From Cyclina sinensis (taxonomy: Eukaryota > Mollusca > Bivalvia > Venerida > Veneridae), in contig JAAONU010000001.1 in NCBI GenBank assembly GCA_012932295.1, positions 61,692,927 through 61,756,926 on the forward strand: 64,000 nt of DNA, written 5' to 3'. Below are positions 1-11,690 of this stretch, in pieces. The notes below the pieces were generated by a model that saw only the letters and a list, made by a program, of their open reading frames with translations, was not told the origin of the DNA and did no database searches. How positions within the stretch are numbered: position 1 is the stretch's first letter; each line of letters opens with the position of its first letter. The translations under genes were made by a program, and so were the position numbers.

Positions 1-2699
1 ATAAACGTATTACGTAGGTTTAAACATCAGGAATGAGTAAAGTTGATGGAATAAAGTGATTTAAATGCAGATTAATGCAGATTTTAAGTGTGAACACAGA
101 TAAATTTAAAATGTCAACGCTCGAAATGTGCTCGTATGAATACAAAAAAGTATTTCGCATTCTAAAGCCATTCGAGATAAGCCCATGTGAGATAAGATTT
201 TCCACCACGGTTATTTTCAGTAACATTTTCGGATTTTTCTGTCTAGTTAGTGAGAACATGATATCTCTGACTATTATAAGTCATATTATAGTGAGTTTTT
301 TACGAAAATAAGATAAAAAAAATAATAAAAGAAGACAGAAACAAGAATTAATACTGATACCGTTTTCCTTTAACCATGTTCAGCTTCAATTCTTTTGAGT
401 TCCCTTTGGAGTTTAGAGAAATAATTCTTTCACATTAATCATCATCATTTTACAGTATTAAACTTCTAAAGCTACTTAGATGTGATATCATAAAACTTTA
501 ATGATATATCAAGTAGTCTATTACTACACAGTGGGTATTAGGGTAAACAACCGTTTTGTAAATTAACTTCTTTTCAAACAAATTTATATTTCTCCTAAAA
601 TTTCAAAATGTCATTCGAACCATGCCAGTGTAATATCTAACGAAGGTTATTCTCGGATTTGTACCAGCCTTATTTAAAATAATGGAACATGTTTGATATT
701 TTTACCTAAAAAAATACCACTGCTTTGTCTTTATCATAGTCTACTCTCTGATATTTATCACACCTACCTGTTCATTTAATGTTAACGGTTTAGTTCCCTG
801 TTATTTTTAAGAAGTCATATTCGACATGACTGGTGTTTGTCCCATCTGAAATAGTTTTACTCCCGTCTTATCCTCTGTCACCAAAGAAAATCGTTCTGAG
901 GTACCTGAATTGCAATAAGCATTATGATAAATTATGGAAGTAGAAATTGCCTGTACAATACTCAAACATTTTCAAACGGAAATGTCTTCTGTTGTTGCGA
1001 GATGGCATAGCGGCTATAACATGGCACTTAGTGTTGTTTTTTTTCAACAAAAGATAAATACTTAAAGCAATGTCACTTGCATTTTCAGTCAGCTGCTGTT
1101 TAACTTGAGTAAAATTTGCCTGAAAAAATTTCAGACCTCGTTAATGTTTTGGCGTGATTTTATAACGTTATAAGGGTACTCTGATAACAAAATTTGTTAT
1201 AAGCACTTGACTGTCAAGCTCTGACAGCGGTTAACTGCGTTTAGGAGTTCCGTATGCGACACAAAGAGTTTTTTACTGACACTTAAAACGTGAACCATAG
1301 ACAAGCTAACTAGCAACATATAAAATATTAAAATGACAAATATTTTCAAAAATGATTTGGAACTATAACCTGAAATCTGTTGTTATCTATATCTGTTGAT
1401 AGAAAAAGGCAATACTGCAGTGAAACAAATTTGGCATTTATTTCAATTTATTAATAGAAATCTATGATTGAAAACGTGTGGCAAAATTTGAAAAAAATGA
1501 GGATTTTGCGAGTAGTTTGTCACATTTTCAGATCTTTTTTTTTAACAACTGTTCTCATTATAAATTATGTATGTATGTTTTAGCTTGTTTGTTCTAGAAG
1601 ACATACAGGCCTTTTTGTATTAATTTTGAGCCATATAAAAAGATAACGACACAAGGAAGCCTGCCTGTTACTTTTTTTAACAATGCAAAATTATGTTAAA
1701 CTCAGTTTCCGTGCATGAAGCCGTTGTAAACCTGTAATGTCAATGCATTTACGTAACAGTCCGATCTTGGGGCCTACCTAAATGAACGTCACCTCTCACG
1801 TTTCGCGATTGCTGAAAATGCATGTCAGTATGCTGTGATAACAGTATAATTTACATAAAGCGAACACCCTACACAAGAAAATAGAGCTTAAACACGTTTT
1901 AGCGAAGCCGTAACATCCTGTACGTGAGCTTGCTGAAGTCATAGCGGAATGTTGAAATTTTGGAATGAACTGAAGTTGAGTAACAGGCAATAAAAAACAA
2001 AACTTTTAGACCATGTGGCTCGATAAGCTCGTGCAAAAAAGATGCATTACAGTTCTCTATCACTTTTGAGTGGCTTGTCTCTATATATAGCGTGTTGGTA
2101 ACATTTACTTCAAAGCTCACATAATATAATAAATCTTACGTAAAAGCACTGAATTAAGCAATTCATACACACCAATTTAAATGGTCTTGCCTAAACAGTG
2201 CATGTATTAGAAACGAATAAATCATCAAGAGAACGTGTTAATGCACAATCCTGTCACATTTTCTGAATTCTGTAGGAATGCACGTCGGCTTTAGGTGTAT
2301 TTAGAAATAATACTTTGTAGGTCGAACATTACTTGTCGATTTATTCTCATTAAAATTTTCACTGTAAAATCTCCAGGGAAACGCTGAATGACAGATATAG
2401 TTGAGCAAATATCCTGACTTTCTGTGATAAATTGTATAAATTCATTAATATGCAAATTGGAAAATGCAACAAAACTAAAATAACTTGTTTATATAATGAT
2501 ATTCGAGTCTCATTTATGGAAATGTCTTGATCAAGACATGGTGTTATTGGGGAAATCTTAATTGAAAGTATCAAATTCAAATTAGACAACAATGCTTGAG
2601 TAACATACTGTATAAAGTATATTTATGCATTTCATAAACCTTCATCATGATTTATTTGTTAAAGCTATAGATAAGACGACCTTTAATGGGAGTAAGAGT
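1..2699. other. Unassigned AT-rich intergenic DNA
   Basis: I see no gene, RNA gene or well-bounded repeat here. Open frames are all under about 80 codons, overlap on opposite strands and show no recognisable domain. An octamer-like ATGCAAAT sits at 2450-2457 inside a 17-base string (TTCATTAATATGCAAAT) that recurs at 12584-12600; this may be chance in such AT-rich sequence. Confidence 0.6.
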
Positions 2700-3461
2700 A
2701 ATGTTCCAATGACTTTTTATATAAGGTGTTTATTTGTTTGTAAAAAAGTTTGTTTTGTAACTTCATCTGTTCGTTAGATACTGAGAAAAAGAAATCAGTC
2801 AAATATATGTAGTATTTATTGGCTGTCTAAAATTATTTTATTTGTTAGATTTATGCTTTATTTAGTTTATAAGGTAGTTCACGAATATGTATTGAAGAGG
2901 GTGTAAAAGAACTTAAGAAAATAACCATTTTGTGTAATTATAATGTAACTGCTTTTAAACGTTGAGTAATTATTACAATTTGAATTGATACATTATTTTA
3001 TACATACATAATAATTACTATCTTTCTTTAGTTAAATACATACTTTATTTTGCCAGTTAGTTATTTGGAGCAGTAAAATTCCTATTTTTATATAAGTATC
3101 TTTTACAATCAGAACGAAACAGGAGACATTACATATTATTCTAATATAAATGGTGTTAAAACATCGAGTTTTGAATATATAATTTAATCGTTTCTCATAA
3201 CTACTTTCCAGGATATAAGATAATCAATAAAACTGTAGACATCGACTAAATATCAAGAAGAACATGCTATTTCTTTTATTTTTTGCCAATCATTGGACAA
3301 ATATATTTACAAAAATGCATACTTATAATGTTGCGATGTATAATAACAGATTAAAATCTTGCAGATCTATTTTATATATCATATAACTTGTTTTATTTTG
3401 TATAATGTAATGGCTTACTTTTCTTAGAAGTACATAAAGATGTAAGGGGTCAGTATACTCT
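2700..3461 (+). mobile_element. Older, partial copy of the AGTATACT element
   Basis: This stretch aligns by eye with the right part of the better-bounded element at 4132-5115, in the same orientation. Shared blocks include TTTATTTGTTTGTAAAA (near 2729 and 4397) and the right end GTACATAAA-GATGTAAGGGG-TCAGTATACTCT (3430-3461 against 5077-5109). The last nine bases of the right end, TCTTCCGTA in the other copy, are replaced here, and no left end could be found. It is therefore read as a decayed or truncated copy. It encodes nothing recognisable. Confidence 0.4.
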
Positions 3462-4125
3462 GATTCAGATATAATTGTTTTGTATTGTATTATTTACGGT
3501 GTTGTATAAATTATACAATTTTAGCTAAAACGAAAGAACAACCAGACAATGTATTGAAAAGATGCCAAGCATTTTTTACTTAAGATATATTTTCCTTTTT
3601 GATGAGTTTAATGTATTTTGCTCTGATCGTAAATTTTCTGTTTTTCTTTATAATTTCAAAGTCAGGAAAACTAATTGCTATACTGTATTAACTTTATTTA
3701 CGCAGTAGACAAATGTTTGTATGTGCTTTATTCGTTGCAGTTAGAGACATGACACAGCTTCTAACAGTGGTGTTATATATTAAAATAAGTTTATTAAGGA
3801 ATGTATTACATTAAAGCAACCATACTTACATTTTAGACTAAATGTATCAACGTATTTGCGTTATATTACAATATTGTAAATAAATGAAAACCAAACACCG
3901 AGTATAAGCTTTTGACTTTGTCTGCTTCAGAAATGACATAAACGGAAGTGAACAAACACATGAAATAGATTTTTTCGTTATATTACATCAAATAGACAAT
4001 AATCATTGCCAGTATTTAAATCAAATAAATATGTGTTATTTTATTTCAGAGACTTTAGACTGACTTTTACGCCAAATGTGCACATAAATACTGTTCCATA
4101 TAAATAAAACAATATAGCATATAGA
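3462..4125. other. Unassigned spacer between two element copies
   Basis: Very AT-rich sequence with no open frame of note and no clear repeat structure. It lies between the decayed and the intact copy of the same element. Confidence 0.5.
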
Positions 4126-5121
4126 GCATTTTACGGAAGAGTATACTGACCCCCCTTACATGTTTCATAAGGAGTTTAAAAGTAGAGAAATACATGATAA
4201 TAACATGGATTTTACTTCTTTTTAAAGAGTTTTATATATAGGTTATATAGAATTTACAGTTTCCTAGTCGATTAAATTTAAAAGATTACACCTTTTAAAC
4301 TTAATTTCTGTCCTTATATATAATTAATATGTGTATCTTCGACGTTTCATATTAATTCTTATTTGTAAAACAGATGTTTCCTTGTAATGAACCTCATTTA
4401 TTTGTTTGTAAAATGTTTTTTTTTGTACACATTATATGTTTCGAACATAGATGTAAAATAAAGTCAAATATATATGTAAAATATTCTCTATTTTATATAA
4501 GAATCTTTTGTATAATAAAATGAAAAGGTCCATTATATGTTAGTTAAATGTAAATGGCTGTATATTTTAGAGATAGTATCATTAACTGCTTTTCTTCTAA
4601 CGAATTGTTTTATTTGTAACTTCAATTACTATTAACAAATATACTATGTAAAAATAAAAACTTGCAATCTTCTTGTTTTTGGATTATTACTTGAAAAAAG
4701 AAGCAAAAAATACTTGCTTTAAATACATTCTATTTATATCAAAATGGAAAAGTGTCATTTTATACTACATTTACATAATTGATTTAAATGCATGAAGTTA
4801 TTTTATAAATTTTAAATGTAGTATATATATCATGATTTTCCTTTTCTATGATATAAATACATTAAGAAAAATGTACACTTCTACTAAATGTCGATTAAAA
4901 CTTTTATTTTTCCTGATATTTGTTAATTTATTGCAAAAATAAGTTTTCAAAAATACCTCTTTGTTTTCTGCGATATAGTATAAGAGAAAATTATCTCGAA
5001 GATATATCTTAAGTATCAAATAACCTCTTATATTTTTTTTAATTTTTATTATGTAATTACTTATTTTTTTTACATGTACATAAAAGATGTAAGGGGGTCA
5101 GTATACTCTTCCGTAGCATTT
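4126..5121. mobile_element. Non-autonomous DNA transposon with about 28-bp TIRs and a 6-bp target duplication
   Basis: The element proper is 4132-5115. Its left end reads TACGGAAGAGTATACTGACC (4132-4151) and continues with further C and TTACAT. The right end is the near-exact reverse complement, finishing CAGTATACTCTTCCGTA at 5115. Both ends are flanked directly by GCATTT (4126-4131 and 5116-5121), which I read as a target-site duplication. The interior is about 980 bp, extremely AT-rich and without a transposase frame, so the element would be mobilised in trans. A 6-bp duplication is reported for IS3EU and Dada-type transposons. I lean towards IS3EU because the ends start TACGG, but this is from memory of the families and not a search. 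An older relative lies immediately upstream. Confidence 0.65.
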
Positions 5122-8100
5122 TGACTGTCTCCATCAAACACACCATAAATTTCTCTTGCAAATTGTCTATAAAGATCACAAGCGTCGTTATTTCTAGTCA
5201 TAATTTCATGATTTTCATAAAGACATTTAAAATCAAATGAAATGTGTTTTAAGCAAAAACGTTCATCTAAAGCAAAATTAAAACAGCCTTAAATTTTGCT
5301 TTCAAATTCAGTATCTATTCAGAAGTGTTTTATTGTTTATACTCAGAACCTACCTTTTGATGCCAGGTTATTTTCTTTACATTAGCTGGAAGACAAGTTC
5401 TTAGTTTGAACAATATTTATTTACTATAGGCACATGTTTATATTACAGAGAATACTAAAGACAATTCATCGTGACAGGATTACAGAAAAAGTGCTGGTAA
5501 AACGTATGTGAACTCGTTTCCTTGCAAGTTCTTGCAACATGTATTAATCCGCTCTTTCTGATTTGATTTTATAATTTGCGCCAAAATTAAGCCAGTAAAA
5601 AGGTCAAAGATACTTGTAAGCAATCTGATTAAAATCAGCTCCCAAAAAACGCTCTGCTCTTAGGATTTGAACGTCACCAAAGGTCACCTCATCACCTTTC
5701 AAACAGCCATTCAATGCCTAGCTTTCAAGTTTTTAAAGGTAAATCAGTTTCTATTTTTACCATTTTAATGCATGTAAAAAATCTATATTTAACTGGGATC
5801 CCAAATAAATCAGTCGTTTTTTTGCCATAAACGTCACAGTTAATTGAGGAAATTTTATAAAATATTGGGATAATTGTATGTGTGGGAAAATTTCCAGTAG
5901 CTTTTGACATTTGATAGATATTGCATGTATACCAAAATAAACAGGCAACTTGAATATTTTCGTCACCATGCTCATCATTTAATTAATATTCATTTAGAAA
6001 ATACAGACCGAAATTAAATAAACTTATAATAATCGAAGAAGAATTCATTTATCCTACGAAACACAACATATTCCCAAAATAATCAAGATGATTTAAACAT
6101 GCTATACTCAACATTAACACGCCGTGTGTACAGGTAAATCAAAGACGCGTCATAAAATCTAGTCTCATTGGCTGGGATATAAATAACAATACTAGGAATC
6201 CAGGTTATCAAGAAGATAGAATTGAATGGGTCGCCTTCAGATCTAACCGTAGCTAGATCGTATACTTCAGTCAGATTGATTTGTAAGGGGAAGAAGATCA
6301 GAAAAAATACGCATTGTAAAGGGCTTGAAAATATGCCGAATTCATAAGATATACATTCGTTGCGATTCGTTTTCATAAAGTCATACTTATCCATTATATT
6401 GCAGAAAATATTAGTGGTAATATATGATTAAAACCTTGTTCCGTTTGCTTCGGTATTTATCTTGATTTATTGATATCTAAAATTCGAAATATAATTAATG
6501 TTCCACACAAAGTTTTTATCTGCAGGAAGCTCCTAATAAGATATCAATAAATAAATTAAATTCTACAACGCATACTAAGTCATCTGAAAACTAAAATCGT
6601 GGGTTTTAACATTAAATGCTGTACATTTACTTTGAATGCAAAAGTTACTTTAATCTTTCATTTTTTCCTTAAGCAGAAATTAGACTTAAGCTAATTTAGT
6701 CTAGGTAATCTAGGGTCAGAATTCCTAGATGTGAACGGTTATGCCAGTAATGCAGTTCGATGGATATTGAAGAAGAACTTTATTTTATTATCAAATAGTC
6801 TACTTGTAACATTTTACGAAAAATATAGAAACAGTAGATATTATTGACTAAAATGTTAGTGTATCATAATGAAACATGCATGCGATTAAAAAAATGACCT
6901 AATATATGTTTTATCCTTTAGTCCAAGACCATTAATGTTCAGCAGACATATTTGATAAAATAAAATTGAAAATATATTTACGTTACATTTATTTCTTGTT
7001 TTAACAGCTATTATTGAAGACTATAACTGTCTTGTCAAACGATGAATCGATGTTTTATGGGCTAAAGAGAATTGACTTCATAAAAATGTTCAGACGGCAC
7101 GCTAAAGAATTCAAAATATTTATTTTATAATTGTGCATTTAAGACGAAAAGTCACAATATGCTACGTTATAATATTCTTCCTGCAACTTGTTACATAAAT
7201 ATCGATTCTGTAGAATATAGGCATGATGTTGATTTTTGCTTTTCAAATATTTCTTTTTTAGCATCGTAGTGTTATATGTTATATTAACGCATTTTAGTCT
7301 GGGAACACTTTTAACATGTTTAGTGACAATAAAATTTTGAAATATATGTTTACGTGATGTGACGTGACAAAATCACAATCCGGTCAATTTGACGTCATAA
7401 ACTAATAAAACACAAAATGTCTTCCGCTCTCTCTTCATTACAAATTTGTTCTGCCTTTGTAAAATACGATCGAAGAATACTGAAACATGGATATGGATCA
7501 CACAACAACCTCGAAACTATGTTGCATGTTGCAATACGTCCGAAGTGTCAAACTCATTGATGGAATGTAATACATCCATTGTTTATTCCCTTGTAAGTGT
7601 ACTTTCTGGTAGTCAGATTGCGATAAAAATTACACAAAAGTAATTTGAAAACAGTGTGTAACATCTGAAAGTGAAGAAAACAAACAATATGAAAATGTAA
7701 AATTTGAGCATATTGTTGAAAATCCCTTGACACGGTCCATATCTATCAATCAGTGTGAGTGAGGGCTATTCTCTGTGCATTATATACAGGCTGAAATGTA
7801 AAATGCTTTGGTTGATACAACATTAAGATCTGGTATCATATAAAAGAAGTTTATGTTCTTTCTATGTTTAATGACTATCACTCATTGTTTGCACACGCTT
7901 GTATCTATCTGTCCGCTAATCCGTTTTTTAACCTTTATTGGTGAGGTTAGCTGGACTTCTGAAAAACCAAGATTTATGCAATAAATGTCTCTTAACTAGT
8001 TTTGACGAAACAGATATCCGAGTACACTTCAAGCATAAAGTTTTATTTTTGAAATAAATGAGAAGTTTATAGAAACTTGTTTGCCAAACACTTAATGTTA

Positions 8101-10139
8101 TCTCTTTATTTTGCTTCTTGCTCAATGATTGTCTGTAAATGCATTATAAAAGCATTTACATTTCATTTGTCTTATATTCAACGGGATTTGTATATAATTG
8201 AGTAAAGTACATATTTTATCTCTTGCTTTATTCAATTTGTTTAGTATTACTTGAAATTCGAGCAATAATTGTCTCAAGCAATAAAGCGTAAATATTGTTA
8301 GGGTGTCATTTGCCAACTGTTTCACAAGTTATAAAAAAATGGACAGCAGATAATGTAACTTTATATCTATCAGAGAGATATTGCGTAATAATTACTGTAT
8401 TCAGATTACACGTCTCTTTTTCTCTGTGAGACTGGGGTAATTTTGAAAGAAATGTTACATTCTCTTTTCTATGGCTTATGTGTGTACTGGTTTGAGCTTC
8501 TTTTACAATTTTCAGTCTATTTTCTCTCTTTCACCAAAAGCTCTCAGTTTAGACCGATAAGAGTAGTCAATATTTATTTATTTCCTGAAAATAATAAGTA
8601 ATTTGATTGAAATGTTATGTTAAAAGATAAGGGAAGACTACTTGGATATCTACTTGCAGATGTCAAGTTAGGTGTGCCCTAATCGACCGCCGAGATATAT
8701 GGGTATAATCTTGTTGAATCACATCGAATTTACTTAGCCAGTAGTCAAGAACTGTTCAATTCATTATATTATTTTGTCATGCGACGGAAAGGTTTCAAGG
8801 GTTTATTAATTTGCAGTGAAATTGAATTCAAAATGGTGCTAGCAATGATGTTTTGAATAATGGACATGTCTAGAGCAAACAAATACTTACCATAAATATA
8901 TTAAACTTGAACTCAGAACTGTCAAGCTTCTTGATTTGCTTTAGGCACAAATAGTTGCTGATGTTGCATAATGCAGAAAGGGACTGCTAAAGTGCAGGCA
9001 TTTCTCTTTTCTGTCTAAAACATTCACACTGGCATGTGGATTATTCTAGCAAGTCTGTAGTATATTTGTTATATATTTAGTACTTAGATTTAGATATATT
9101 CAGATGAATAGATATTGTTTGAAATGATAGCAAAACGGAAATATGGCTTATGTTATGAGTAAAGACAAGTTTAATAATATTTAATGAATAAAACTTTAAA
9201 AAAGTAATAAATGTTTCACCATTAAATACAGATACAAGATTTCTCATTATCAGACTAAGCTGAATACTACAATTTATGACCATGCACTGTTCTTAGACTG
9301 AAGCTTGCCCTCGAAGTTTATCTTCTGGCGTCGCATCAAATGACAAACTAAAATGTCCCCGACTTGAAAAACTACAATTACTTATTCAGCATTTCGAGGT
9401 ATTTAATGCCTATTCGACGTGCTCGTCTCTATCTGGTTAGAGGACCTGTCTGTCGATACTTTATCGAAAGCTGTTTATTCACGTATGTTTTGTAACTCCA
9501 TGCCAATATCGACAATTTATTGCTGACAATAACAGATAATCTACTTAGTATGCAGATTAAATGGGAAGGAGGAACGACAAGACAGATTTTATTACAATAC
9601 TAAAACAATTTTAAAAACGTCACCGTCTGCCAAAGCAGTAAAATACCTTAGGAGTAATTTTCAGCGTTTCTGCATCTAGTATCATACCATTAAGAAGTAA
9701 AAACGTATTAAAAAAGCTTAATTTTATTGATGACTTTGGGTCAAGAAAGGAACGCGTCAAAATATCGCGTGACCTTTCCTTGTTCAGCTTACGATTTTTT
9801 ACCATTGTAATAATTGTAAAGATTCATTTGGGATCATCATATCGGTTTTAGTTTAGATAAGTCTGAAAAAAAGAACGAAGTTCGGTGAGAATGCCACAGG
9901 TGCGATCAATATTATATCACGTCTTGAATAATAGTGATCTTGTTTATGGTTTGCAGTGAAATTCAGGTTGTTTCTGCGTTGAGACAATCCCTAACAAGGA
10001 GTGGATAGGCACATTATACTTTAACATCGCAAGTGAGGGACAGTTTTTAGACCTCTTTCTTCTCGCATTGGTAGACTTAATGGTACAGCATAATAAACTA
10101 TAAAACAAGAAATATATTTTTTTTTTAAAGCTGGAAGAC
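5122..10139. other. Unassigned AT-rich intergenic DNA
   Basis: No convincing gene. The longest open frame (6083-6394, minus, 103 codons) has no domain I recognise, and its neighbourhood lacks the codon regularity expected of an exon. No TIR pair or tandem array was spotted by eye. Confidence 0.5.
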
Positions 10140-10227
10140 GTAGGTTACATTGGAAGGATTATGCATTTATCACGCTCTTCTTTGAAGACAAGAAGAGTGG
10201 CCACAATTCCATATAACTGTAACCTAC
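10140..10227. repeat. 88-nt imperfect hairpin
   Basis: The outer arms are GTAGGTTACA (10140-10149) and TGTAACCTAC (10218-10227), a perfect 10-bp pair. A second, inner stem pairs CACGCTCTTCTT (10171-10182) with AAGAAGAGTG (10190-10199), with one bulged G and the 7-nt loop TGAAGAC. Between the stems a short GGAA/TTCC pairing is possible. The size and single terminal loop resemble a pre-miRNA or a tiny MITE, but the middle is poorly paired. No function is claimed. Confidence 0.45.
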
Positions 10228-11517
10228 ATAATTAATCGAGTGCCAAGAAGACGAATCTTGTAGTAATAACACGACTAGATACATTTGCATTGGATATCTG
10301 AAATATATTCAGAAGACAAGCAAAGAAAAGTGTTGCTCACCATGATAAAAGAGAACGAGAGAGCAAAAGAAAAATTATTACATTGCCGCTTACTACGAAG
10401 CAGTGACGGATGCCATCAAACTTTGTGATACCTTCACCAAATAATTCATATTATAAAGCAAGGTTGGGAACAAAATCTCACAGTGACACTCCAGGTCTTT
10501 TGGGACAATGGACACTTACCGTTAAGAAACCTCAACGTTTAGGAGATATTCAGGAACGGTTTATGATGATGTTTCTGGTTACTGTTATCTGATATCTTTC
10601 AATGCTTTGTATCTATTTCTTTATTGAGAAACTTTATTGATGCACACACACTATTTATCAGTATTTCATGAATCTTATGCCTGCAATGATGATGTCTATA
10701 ATGTTATAACTACAAATTGCATTGTCTAATTTCACAAAGAAACCAATTGTTTCTGACGAAAACAACTTTTTAACATACTAAACAGAAATCACATACTTTA
10801 AAAAAAAAAGAAAGCTTCTATTTTGTTTCAATATAAAACAACAGCAAAAAGAATTGCATTCACATAAAATTATATAAAATGAAAGTGTAGACATTTCGCA
10901 GAGTTTCAAACAGCCAGCATCAAGCGTGACTGAAAGTAGGTTAACTCTTTAAAATAGTGTTACAGAGCAGTTCACTGCATTTGTATATGTATAAAATATT
11001 CCGTACCTTGCAGAAAATATTTTACATACGCTTGTCGATGTTCTAGCTGTGCCACGTGACCGTCTACGTAGACAGGCTGCTGTGATTAATTCATCTTGTA
11101 ATTTTACTATAAAAATCTTAGACATTGCCTATTCTCAACGGGGCTTTTGTAGCTTTTTGTCGTTTTCAGACAAGAATAATTTGGAATATAATTTGATGTA
11201 ATAGCAGGAAAATGCTCAGACAATACCAATTTTCAAAAGAATGATCTAAAATTTAGCGTTCATAATAAATTCTTCAGTTATTGACGTGCATGCAACATAA
11301 ATGCCAACATCGTTTAAGAAATTATTATATCTACATTTATAAACTTTGGTCTGAAGTAACTGCTGTTGGTTTGTTTGATATTAGGAAACAGCTACGCATT
11401 ATTTAAGTGTATATAATGCATTAAAGAAAGTTTTGTCTTGTTCTTATACATTCTTAAACATTTGCGTGTATTCTAATGCCCTAAATGACCTAAGAAAAAT
11501 TTCCACCAGCTCAATAT
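10228..11517. other. Unassigned intergenic DNA
   Basis: No gene, tandem repeat or element end could be identified. One 60-codon frame at 10410-10592 is unremarkable. Confidence 0.5.
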
Positions 11518-11690
11518 TAATCGAGCCAGCTTTTGGTGAGCGCTACAAAGTTTTCAGCGGCGTCCCAACGTAGTGCGTGCGTCAGTCAATCTCTTCGTCT
11601 CAGATTGTCCGGTATTACGTACATCATGCTTGGAGGGATTTTAATATAGTGTATCTTGGCAAAACAGACTGTGGTTTGTATAAAGACAAT
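11518..11690 (+). mobile_element. Decayed fragment of a TCGAGCCC-type bivalve repeat
   Basis: The start TCGAGCCAGCTTTTGGTGAG resembles the left end of the repeat at 51235 (TCGAGCCCGCTTGCGGTGAG). Further on, GGATTTTAATATA (near 11636) matches the block GGGATTTTAATATAAC at 51499. The region is also locally richer in G and C than its surroundings. Only the 5' part is visible and its right limit is approximate. Confidence 0.4.
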
